Assembly (NCBI RefSeq): GCF_021018745.1
Contig: NZ_CP063845.1
Coordinates: 4,857,230 to 4,921,229 of the forward strand
Origin: Gloeobacter morelensis MG652769
GTDB taxonomy: Bacteria > Cyanobacteriota > Cyanobacteriia > Gloeobacterales > Gloeobacteraceae
Reading direction: 5' to 3'
DNA length: 64,000 bases
Positions 29,814 through 37,223 of this stretch are shown one piece after another; within the stretch, counting starts at the first letter, position 1, and each line of letters starts with the position of its first letter. The notes beneath the pieces were generated by a model that saw nothing but the letters and a program-made list of their open reading frames with translations, had not been told where the DNA came from and did not search any database. Position numbers and translations under genes: made by a program.

Positions 29814-31400
29814 TCAAAACGCCGCGAGGCCAAATGCGTCGAAGGCGATGACGGGACTGTCCGGCCGGCGGGTGTCGAAGCGGTAACTGGTCACCGTACC
29901 GGTTGCGGTCTCGAGGATGCTGAAGGCGGTGATCTCGTTGCTCGCCAGATACGGCTGCGGCTTGCCGTCGGGGTCGATGAGGGGTGCCAGGTTTGGGATC
30001 ACAGGTTCCAGACCGTTCGGGTCGCCGGTAGGTTGATAATCGTCCCCGGCGGGCAGCGGGCTGCGCGCTCGGCCGGGCGGGTAGGCGCCGAAGGTGTTGC
30101 CGACGTTGGAAGTTTCCAGATAGTGGGTCGCCCCGCTGGTGAAGCGGTTCCACAGGTGGCAGTGGCCGAAGAGCACCAGTTGCACGCCATAGGCTTCCAG
30201 CAGTGGCTGCAACTCGCGGATGAGCACGTCCTGGGCTTTTGGATAGCGGTAGCGGACCGCTGTCACCCGACCGGTGGCGTCGCGCTCGATGTAGGGATGC
30301 GGATCGGTGTAGGGGGGAACAATATTTCCGCCCAGCCCGTGCACCGGGTGATGGAGCATGACTACCCGCAAACGGGCGTTGCCAAAGGCGGCTGAAGCCA
30401 GTTCGCGCTCCAGCCAGGCATATTGCGCACTGCCCGCGTGGAGAGGCTCGAAGATAAATTCGCCGTAGCCCCACCGCTGCGGATAAGCTAGATCTTCGGG
30501 ATGTTCGCTATATTTACCCCGCGTGCCCGGTTCGGGAGAACGCCAGATGCGCGTGGCATACAGAGAAATCAGTCGCACATCGCCAAAACTGACCGCGTAG
30601 TAGGGCGGAGCATCGAAGATGGCCCGGTAGCTCCAGGTATTGAACGATTCGGCTTCGAGGTGAGTTTCTGGATAACCCAGATCCCGGGCGGCCTGTACGG
30701 GTCTGGCGAAGGAGAGATTGAGCGCTTCTGTGCCTGTGGCGATGCCCATCACCTCGTGGTTGCCGATGCACGGAAAAATCGGGGCGTGCTGGAGAATTTC
30801 GCCACCGTGCCAGATACGTCCTCCAAGCGGGTAGTGGGCACGGCCCTGCAGGCAGGCAAAAAAAGCGTTCCCGCGGTTGTCGTCGAACCACTCGCTGGCT
30901 CTATCCGGCACATTCACCAGATCCCCGGCAAAAAACACCGCATCGACGCGGCCGACGGTTTCGGTCACTTTTTGGAGATTGGCCGCCACCATCGGCAGGA
31001 TCTGATGATCTGAGGTGAGCAAAATCTTCAGGGGAGTACCGGGGGCGGGCGCGCTCGCCAGTTCGTAAATATCGCTGCTGCTGTGCTGACCTTCGACTTC
31101 GCTGATGACCTGGTAGGGTAGCCGCTCTCCTGCAACCAGACCGTCCACCACCGCTTCGTGGCGATGAATGTTGCGCCGGTGGATCTGTTTGTAAAGTTCC
31201 CCCTGGCCGCGTTGAGCCCCGACGTAGGAGCGGGCATCCTCGCCCAGGTAGGGCAGAGGGCGGCTCACGGCCGGGATATGCCGTTCGAGGTTTTGGCCGG
31301 CGCGCACATGGTGGTGATTGCCCTGGCCCTCGCTAAACCAGACGACGCGCACCGAATCGGCCGCAGGCCACAGCAACAGCGGATCGCTCAACAGGGGCAT
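29814..31400 (-). CDS. Calcineurin-like metallophosphoesterase with N-terminal accessory domain
   Basis: A 528-residue protein. The metallophosphatase core shows LLTSDHQ (about residue 130), FFAGDLVN (about 155), CIGNHEV (about 211), VMLHHPVHG (about 345) and LFGHCHLW (about 408), i.e. the usual dinuclear metal motifs. Residues 1-~110 are an extra beta-rich domain like those preceding purple-acid-type phosphatases. No signal peptide is evident. Substrate unknown. Its first ~40 codons and upstream region are repeated about 1.1 kb away at 32434-32615, on the other side of the toxin-antitoxin pair. Confidence 0.8.
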   Translation of the reverse strand: MPLLSDPLLLWPAADSVRVVWFSEGQGNHHHVRAGQNLERHIPAVSRPLPYLGEDARSYVGAQRGQGELYKQIHRRNIHRHEAVVDGLVAGERLPYQVISEVEGQHSSSDIYELASAPAPGTPLKILLTSDHQILPMVAANLQKVTETVGRVDAVFFAGDLVNVPDRASEWFDDNRGNAFFACLQGRAHYPLGGRIWHGGEILQHAPIFPCIGNHEVMGIATGTEALNLSFARPVQAARDLGYPETHLEAESFNTWSYRAIFDAPPYYAVSFGDVRLISLYATRIWRSPEPGTRGKYSEHPEDLAYPQRWGYGEFIFEPLHAGSAQYAWLERELASAAFGNARLRVVMLHHPVHGLGGNIVPPYTDPHPYIERDATGRVTAVRYRYPKAQDVLIRELQPLLEAYGVQLVLFGHCHLWNRFTSGATHYLETSNVGNTFGAYPPGRARSPLPAGDDYQPTGDPNGLEPVIPNLAPLIDPDGKPQPYLASNEITAFSILETATGTVTSYRFDTRRPDSPVIAFDAFGLAAF

Positions 31401-31465
31401 ACTCGATACCGGGTAGGGCCGGGGCCTATCATAGCCCGTGGACCTCTGGGAGAACGGACCTGTGG
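31287..31465. repeat. Direct repeat copy 1 (start of the metallophosphoesterase and its upstream)
   Basis: About 180 bases that recur at 32434-32615 in the same orientation, with perhaps 85-90% identity by eye. The copy begins GAGGTTTTGGCCGGCGCGCA and ends near AGAACGGACCTGTGG. It contains the first ~38 codons of the metallophosphoesterase and the intergenic sequence that, in copy 2, leads into the WYL gene. The two copies bracket the MNT/HEPN pair. Confidence 0.85.
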
Positions 31466-31582
31466 TCCAGAACGATTCGTTCCATTGACAACAGTTTCGC
31501 GTGGGCAGTCTCTTGAGTTCCCTATGGTAAGTGGCCGAAAAATGTCAAAAATAAAGAAGTAGACCAGTGGTTGGAGGGAGCA

Positions 31583-31945
31583 GTGACATCCCCGGTTGAC
31601 CGTTCCCCTGCAGGCAGCGTTCTGAGTGGCAGTCGGCTCGACCTGCTGCTTGCCGAGGTGCGTCGCGGGCTTGAGCATTTGTATGGCCTGCGCATGCTCC
31701 ACCTGGTGCTGTTCGGTTCCTACGCCAGGCAGGAGGCCGGTCCCGAGTCGGACATCGACGTGCTCATTGTGCTTGAGGGATCGTTCGACTATGCCGAGGA
31801 AATCGAGCGCACCAGTGCCCTGATTGCGCGCCTCAGCCTGGAAAGCAATCGGGTGATCAGCCGTAGCTTCTGCAGTGCTGAGTACTTTGCCCGTGCGGTT
31901 ACACCCTTCCTGCGCAACGTCCGGCGCGAAGGCAGAGTCATTTGA
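31583..31945 (+). CDS. MNT-type nucleotidyltransferase antitoxin
   Basis: A 120-residue minimal nucleotidyltransferase with LFGSYARQEAGPESDIDVLI, which contains the GS-x10-D-x-D catalytic signature (about residues 45-62). In HEPN/MNT modules this protein neutralises the HEPN RNase, in studied cases by AMPylating it. GTG at 31583 is preceded by GGAGG at a normal distance; TTG at 31571 overlaps that site and was rejected. The 3' end overlaps the HEPN gene by 4 bases (ATTTGA region). Confidence 0.88.
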   Translation: MTSPVDRSPAGSVLSGSRLDLLLAEVRRGLEHLYGLRMLHLVLFGSYARQEAGPESDIDVLIVLEGSFDYAEEIERTSALIARLSLESNRVISRSFCSAEYFARAVTPFLRNVRREGRVI

Positions 31946-32328
31946 CTCCGGAGCAAGAGCGGCTGCTACAGCGTGCGGAACAGACCCTCAAAGCCTCACG
32001 CGCGATGTCTGAGCAGGGCTTCGGTGCCGAGAGTGTATCGCGCGCTTACTACGCTATGTACTATGCTGCCCAGGCATTTTTGCTGGATCAGAATCTGCAG
32101 GCGAAGACACACGCCGGGGTCATTGCCCTGTTCGGTCAGCATGTCGCCCGCACTGGACGGGTCGATGCAGTGATGCACCGACAACTGCTCGACGCGCAAG
32201 ACCTCCGCATCCTCGCCGACTATGATCTAGACGCGCAGATCGGCCAAAAGGCAGTGGAGAATCTACTGGAACAGGCCGAGAGTTTCTTGCAGATAGCCAA
32301 GCAGCTAGTTGGGCGAGGCGCCCCTTGA
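31942..32328 (+). CDS. HEPN-domain toxin
   Basis: A 128-residue all-helical protein of the HEPN superfamily that pairs with MNT antitoxins. The characteristic helix is SVSRAYYAMYYAAQAFLLDQ (residues about 30-49). In the usual active-site pattern an Arg is followed by a His a few residues later; here Tyr occupies the commonly His position (AMYYAA), so RNase activity is uncertain. It starts with TTG at 31942, overlapping the antitoxin gene. The pair is enclosed by the direct repeats at 31287 and 32434. Confidence 0.85.
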   Translation: MTPEQERLLQRAEQTLKASRAMSEQGFGAESVSRAYYAMYYAAQAFLLDQNLQAKTHAGVIALFGQHVARTGRVDAVMHRQLLDAQDLRILADYDLDAQIGQKAVENLLEQAESFLQIAKQLVGRGAP

Positions 32329-32412
32329 GTCGTACGGAGTGCAGAACAAATGCTCGATGCGATGCCTTCGGTACGCCTCGCCCAAACGGGTCACTCAGAA
32401 AACTGGTCAGCA

Positions 32413-32547
32413 TCACATCGAAATCAGCTGCTTGAGGTTTTGGCCGGCGCGCACATGGTGGTGATTGCCCTGGCCCTCACTAAACCAGACAACGCGCACC
32501 GAGTCGGCCGTGGGCCACAGCAACAGCGGCTCGCTCAACAGGGGCAT
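32413..32547 (-). pseudogene. Remnant of the metallophosphoesterase N-terminus
   Basis: Within repeat copy 2, a frame on the minus strand starts MPLLSEPLLLWPTADSV and runs 44 codons to a stop at 32413. It matches the first ~38 residues of the phosphoesterase at 29814-31400 with a few substitutions and then diverges. It is a duplicated, truncated start, not a working gene. Confidence 0.75.
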
Positions 32548-32615
32548 AGGGCAGTACCGGTGGGGACCGGGGCATATCATAGCCCGTATTACCACTGTGG
32601 AGAACGGACCCGTGG
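32434..32615. repeat. Direct repeat copy 2 (start region of the WYL gene)
   Basis: Matches 31287-31465. The right end contains the probable start of the WYL regulator (GTGGAGAACGGACCCGTGGA). In copy 1 the matching end (CTGGGAGAACGGACCTGTGG) lies at the far side of the phosphoesterase promoter. This implies the phosphoesterase and WYL genes were once direct divergent neighbours and that the toxin-antitoxin pair now separates duplicated borders. Confidence 0.85.
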
Positions 32616-33688
32616 ACCCAGCCCATCCGGCTCCGGTCGAAGAAAAAGCTTTACCCGATCGCGGTCGCCTCAAGCAGCGCTACTGCCGCCTGCTGAAGAT
32701 TCAACAATTGCTGCTTGCCTCCGAAAACGGCTTGACCCCGCGGCAATTGCACGAAGCGCTCAGCAAACTGGGGCATCCCTTTGATATCAAAGAGCGCCGC
32801 CTCTACGACGATCTGCAGTTTCTAGCCGAAACCCTCGAAGAAGGAACCTTTTTCAACGACAACGGTCGCTACCGCGTGGTTTTATCCGGAGGGCAGGTTG
32901 CTCTGACCGCCCAGGAGGCCCAGTTTTGCCTGCGGCTGGTCGCCGGACTGAGCACCCGGGTGCTTACTCGGGAGACCCGCAGGCAAAGAGAAAACCTGTT
33001 CCGGCGCGCCGGCAATCTGTACCCCTTGCTGATGGAAAAGGTCAAATCGCCTCCTGAGCAAATTCTTTTTCCGGTGACTTACCAACTGGAAGATGAGGCG
33101 GACCAGGGGGTAATGTTTGCCACACTGACCAGTGCCATCGAGGCCAAAAAACAGGTCAACCTCCAGTTCAAAGACTCGTCCCTAGGCCAGGTGTTGGGTT
33201 GCTGTCCGCTGCGGCTGCTGTTTTACATCCGGGCCTGGTACCTGATTGGCTACTGCAATCCGCCCAGCGGTTTGAAGAAAAAGATGCGCAGGCAGCTTTG
33301 CGCCTTGAGACTGGACAATATCGAACAAGCCGAAGTGTTGATTGCAGGCTTCAAGCTGTCTGAGCAGATGAACGTGGATGCCGCCCTGGATCGAGCCTGG
33401 GGACTGAATTTTTATGATCCTATATGTGAGGCGGTTTTGCGGTTCAGCCCGGCGCTAGCAGAGCGGATCGAGCGCAACCGCCGCCATCCAACCGCCACAC
33501 TTGAACGCCAGAGCGACGGTTCTTTAATATTTAAAGTCTTTTACTACGAAGGCTCCCTAGATTTTCGTCAGTGGGTTCGACAGTATGGACCGGAAGTCGA
33601 AGTTAGAGAACCTGCTCAGTTGCGAGAGCAGATGATCCAGGACTGGCAAACTGCCCTTGGTTTATATCATCCTTGCGAAGCTGTGTAG
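32597..33688 (+). CDS. WYL-domain transcriptional regulator
   Basis: A protein of about 363 residues with an N-terminal winged-helix region (LKQRYCRLLKIQQLLLASEN, then TPRQLHEALSK and RRLYDDLQFLA) and a central WYL ligand-binding domain (residues about 165-240; PLRLLFYIRAWYLIGYCNPP). A C-terminal WCX-like part follows. WYL proteins sense nucleic acids or nucleotides. One, Sll7009, represses a type III CRISPR array in Synechocystis, so this gene at the border of a type III locus may control it. Start is GTG at 32597 or 32612. The 3' end overlaps the convergent CARF/HEPN gene by 86 bases. Confidence 0.82.
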   Translation: MENGPVDPAHPAPVEEKALPDRGRLKQRYCRLLKIQQLLLASENGLTPRQLHEALSKLGHPFDIKERRLYDDLQFLAETLEEGTFFNDNGRYRVVLSGGQVALTAQEAQFCLRLVAGLSTRVLTRETRRQRENLFRRAGNLYPLLMEKVKSPPEQILFPVTYQLEDEADQGVMFATLTSAIEAKKQVNLQFKDSSLGQVLGCCPLRLLFYIRAWYLIGYCNPPSGLKKKMRRQLCALRLDNIEQAEVLIAGFKLSEQMNVDAALDRAWGLNFYDPICEAVLRFSPALAERIERNRRHPTATLERQSDGSLIFKVFYYEGSLDFRQWVRQYGPEVEVREPAQLREQMIQDWQTALGLYHPCEAV

Positions 33689-33872
33689 TTACCCACTGAC
33701 GAAGAACCGAAAATAAATAATACTCCGACAAATCAAAATCGATATGCAATCCGTTGTTGACTATTGCTCTTGTCGTTGTGTTGAGCCTATCAATACTTCC
33801 AATAATCTTTTGAGATTCAGCGCTCGTAATTGACACACCTTGTCCTATATGGGCGAGCTGGTTGCGCTTTTC

Positions 33873-35103
33873 GGCTCTCCTGAGTTCAAGGTGAGCAGCA
33901 TCCCTTCTTGGCAAAGCCAGCGAGCAGCCGCAAGCGCAGGTTCTCAAAGTTTGTAAAGCCGTAGCCCTGGCGTTTGATTAACTTGATGCGGTTGTTGATG
34001 CCCTCCATCACTCCACTACTCGACCGACGGATAAAATAGTTGCAGACCCCCTCGAAATGTTCTGTAATGGTCTGCACCACCTTCCCATATACCTTGCGGG
34101 CTTTCAAAAGCCAGTCTTCCAACTTCTGCTGACCTTCATCTACACTCTGACTCCTCTCATAAATCCACCGAAATTCCTCTTTGTATTCATACGCTTTGCG
34201 TAAACGTTTGTCGATCTGCAGATAGGTTTCTAGCTGAACTTTCTGCCCGGCATTCAAGTCCACTCCATTCTTTAGGAGCAAAAATTGCTCCTTGCGCTTG
34301 CCCAAGCCACATTGGCGAGCAATCTTCTTGACCTCTTCGTTCACCATCCGCATCACGTGAAACCGGTCGTAGACAATCACAGCATTGGGAAAGGCTTCCT
34401 GGACAACCTTTCGAAAACCTCCCCACATGTCGATGCTCACTTCTTCAATAGCTTCGCGCACCTCAAGCGCTTGCAGGCAAAGGCTTTCAATGATCTCTTT
34501 TTGTTTGTGACTATCGATGACCTCCAGCAATTCGCCAGTCTCGATATCGCAAAGTACCGTTTTAAAATCGTGGCCGCGCCGCCCACTAAACTCATCGATG
34601 CTGATGCGCTTGACGGGGCCCCAGTCTTTTTTTTAACTGCCTGGCCACATGCTCGAACATGCCTCGTACTTCGTCTGGACTGATGCCTTCTTCGCGCGCA
34701 ATCTGTTCGAGACTTGAGGCGGGTACCCGCTCGTAGATATCCTGCTCGAAACGGCGGGTGTGTCGCCGTCGCCAATCGACGAAATCCAGTTGTTCGGTAC
34801 AGTAGCGTTCGCAGGTTTGGCAGTAAAATTGTCTTCGAGGAATGTGCAAAAATACGGGCATTTTACGTATTTTCAAGTCTCGGATGTGCAGGGGACGTGC
34901 TTGATGTTCGCGGTCGGTAAACTGGCCGCAACCGCCGCAGAGTATACCTGGAGCAAGCGGCTTGAGATAGAAGATAATGCCCCGTTCATCGATGGACTGC
35001 CGTTCGACATAAACGTTGGGTAGCCCGAGCAGTTGCGTCAGTTCGATACTCATTGGCAGAATGTATGGTGCTATACAGCATACACCATGGACTCAGGAGA
35101 GCC
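33873..35103 (-). mobile_element. ISL3-family insertion sequence, copy 1
   Basis: 1,231 bases bounded by inverted repeats GGCTCTCCTGAGTTC and GGCTCTCCTGAGTCC. It is flanked by a perfect 8-base target duplication CGCTTTTC (33865-33872 and 35104-35111), the size expected for ISL3. It is inserted in the HEPN motif of the CARF/HEPN gene. It is apparently identical to copy 2 at 46229, in the opposite orientation. Confidence 0.95.
33886..35053 (-). CDS. ISL3 transposase in two frames (copy 1)
   Basis: The first frame (35053-34592, 153 residues) has an N-terminal zinc-binding region (CGGCGQFT, YCQTCERYC) and HTH. The second frame (ending at 33886) carries the DDE domain: IDEFSG, YDRFHVM and MEGINNRIK. 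The two are offset by one base at a run of eight T (34627-34634; A8 in the sense strand). With seven A the frames join as LKKDWGPVKRISIDEF. Expression could use slippage or +1 frameshifting at the A8 run. Confidence 0.85.
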
Positions 35104-36536
35104 CGCTTTTCTATCCAGTCGTCAAGAAGATATTTCAAGTCTATTTTGATTTTGTTCCAAGCGGCTAAATCGTTGATGACAATTTTTTCATGCTTCTCAT
35201 CAAATTGAAAAAGGGAGTCCACATAACGGATGAGAGTATGAGTATATCTCAGGCGATAACCATCCCTGACTTTTTCTCTCTTAGGGTTTTTATTATTGTC
35301 TTTTTCGTTGAGATTATTTTCAAAGACTGTTATGAAATCATCAGGCAATCGATTAATTTTCAAACAATACCAGCCCTCATTCTGCACGATGACGGTTTGT
35401 CCGAATAGTTTTTGAGACCATTCCAAAGCAAGTTTTTTCAGGAGAAGCTCACAAAATGTAGACATTCGCCACAGAAGGTCTGGAATCTCCTGCAATTCAA
35501 GTTTTATCTTGCACTGTGCATAAAGATTTTGTAAGGTGTCATGTTTATCGATACTTGTTCGATCAAAACCAATGCATGCCTCCAAAGCCGGTTGTCCTTG
35601 AATGGCTACGAGAGCAGCTTCGGCATCAAGCTTAAGCAAGTTCTGTGCACATTCTAAAGCTGTAGCGATGGTACTTACTTCCTGTTGTGGCACCCCGGAT
35701 GTGTAACGAGAAGCCCAGTCCAAGTCATTATTCCATTGCTTCCATATTTCTGCTGCACCATCAAAGTCCCAACGAGAAAGTAGTTGTGTAATAGCCTGAT
35801 GTTTTTGATTGCGGACGAACCGCCAGTACGAGGTAACTTCACATACCGACGGCAATCCAGCCATAACCTTCTCAGCGGAAAACTCCGGTTCAAAAAATAA
35901 CAGCTTTCTTATGCCTGATGCGAGTGCTTGAATGCGCAATGCAGTTTGCATTTGGGGGGTTCCACCTTTGATGCTAACCAAGATCACCTCATTGTCCGGA
36001 AGCTGTTCAAATTGGGCTCTGTAGTAATCGAACAAAGCATCTAACTTCCTGGGATCGATATCCTTAAGCGGACGTTTCTCGAAAGAAAGTGAGGGATATT
36101 TATGCTCAAACCATCGCTTAGAAACTTCAAACAAATAAACCGTATCATTGTGATGATAATCAGGCCTTAATTCGGTAGCCTGGTCGGTCACAAACAAGTA
36201 CACTTTGTCAATTTTCAATTCTTGGAATAATTCAGCTTTTGCCAAAAGACCATCAACCCTGCTGATGCGAATGAGTTGTTGCCAGCGTTGGGGATCTTTC
36301 ATATAAGCCTCAGCGAGGCAGTTTGTGAGTGGCCTGAAGTACTCTTTTTGATTTGTAAGCTGTAGTTGAATTTCCTGTCTCAAAAAGTCTTTGACTAATT
36401 TGCTGCGTTCATTCCACTCCTGTAAGTTTTCAGATACATTCGGCTCATCGCGGACGTCGACGGGAAGAAAACATTCTCCAACTTTTACGGACAGATCCGA
36501 GACTCCCAGGTTGGCAATCAAAATAGCCATATCACA

Positions 36537-37175
36537 TTACTCCAAGTAGTATCGCTGGATCCAGGAACGAAGCGCACGATAAAGCTCTGTGTCATTCGAC
36601 TCACTGTATGTCTGAAGGAAGCGAATGACATCAGCAGCGGCCAGGAATGCGAATGTCAGGCTGTAGGTGACGCTGCGATATTGCCGAATTGTTGGATCGA
36701 GTTGGTAAAAAATCAGTTCTCTATCTTTGTATCTCCATACCTCTGTCACGCCCATCGCAGCGTAAATAGACATGCGATCTAATGAACTGCTCGCTACATC
36801 GATCTCGATAACTAGGTCCGGAGGCGGATCGACAGCGAGATCGATCTGGGCTTTGCCCTGTACAGCGGCGACGTTTTGGATGTAGAAGCACTCATCCGGC
36901 TCAAGGCCACGATCGAGATCTTGGCGCCTGAAGGTTGCCGATCCGCCCGCAATCATGGGCAAGTTGAGTTCCTCCGTCAAGATCTCAACAAGGCGACCGA
37001 GGCGTTTTTTGTAGCGCTCGTGATTGTAGGAAGGGCTCATCAGTTCAAGAAGCCCCCGATCGTAGGTTAAGTGAACGGGCTGATTCCCAATAATGGCCAA
37101 TAATCTGTCATAACTTTCCCATGAGATGCTCGTCAGTAAAAACGTTCGATCCAGAGATGGTGCTAGATTTGTCAT
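36537..37175 (-). CDS. Uma2-family (DUF820) putative endonuclease
   Basis: A 212-residue protein of the large cyanobacterial Uma2 family with a PD-(D/E)xK-like fold. It contains LLELMSPSYNHERYKK, PDLVIEIDVASSSLDRM (about residues 115-131) and GVTEVWRYKDRELIFY (about 138-153), giving the D...E-x-[DK] pattern. The start at 37175 (MTNLAPSLD) matches usual Uma2 N-termini; the frame is open to 37205. It lies between the cmr6-cmr1 fusion and the CARF/HEPN gene in the same operon, an unusual place for the family. Function unknown. Confidence 0.8.
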   Translation of the reverse strand: MTNLAPSLDRTFLLTSISWESYDRLLAIIGNQPVHLTYDRGLLELMSPSYNHERYKKRLGRLVEILTEELNLPMIAGGSATFRRQDLDRGLEPDECFYIQNVAAVQGKAQIDLAVDPPPDLVIEIDVASSSLDRMSIYAAMGVTEVWRYKDRELIFYQLDPTIRQYRSVTYSLTFAFLAAADVIRFLQTYSESNDTELYRALRSWIQRYYLE

Positions 37176-37223
37176 TGCTGTAGCTAACCTGATGGGGAAT
37201 CTCAAATACAGAAAAACCTACCG

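Larger units (their letters stand above)
33603..36530 (-). pseudogene. CARF/HEPN ancillary RNase (Csm6/Csx1-like) split by ISL3
   Basis: The coding parts are 36530-35104 and 33864-33603; joining them across the IS and one target duplication gives a continuous frame of about 560 residues. The N-terminal half resembles a CARF sensor domain, with VILVSIKGGTPQMQTALRIQ near residue 190. The C-terminal part is HEPN-like: the restored junction reads IEKRNQLAHIG, containing the R-x4-H RNase motif. The insertion splits the Arg codon, so the active site is lost. As it stands the frame reads into the IS and ends at 34986. Start at 36530 has GGAG 9 bases upstream and lies 6 bases after the Uma2 gene. With a GGDD-bearing Cas10 upstream, it would be the cyclic oligoadenylate-activated effector. 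Confidence 0.8.

Noticed and set aside
30501..31013. 170-residue plus-strand frame
   Set aside because: It is antisense to the metallophosphoesterase, which carries all family motifs.
34760..35023. Plus-strand frames inside the IS
   Set aside because: They are the antisense of the transposase and recur identically in the second copy for that reason.
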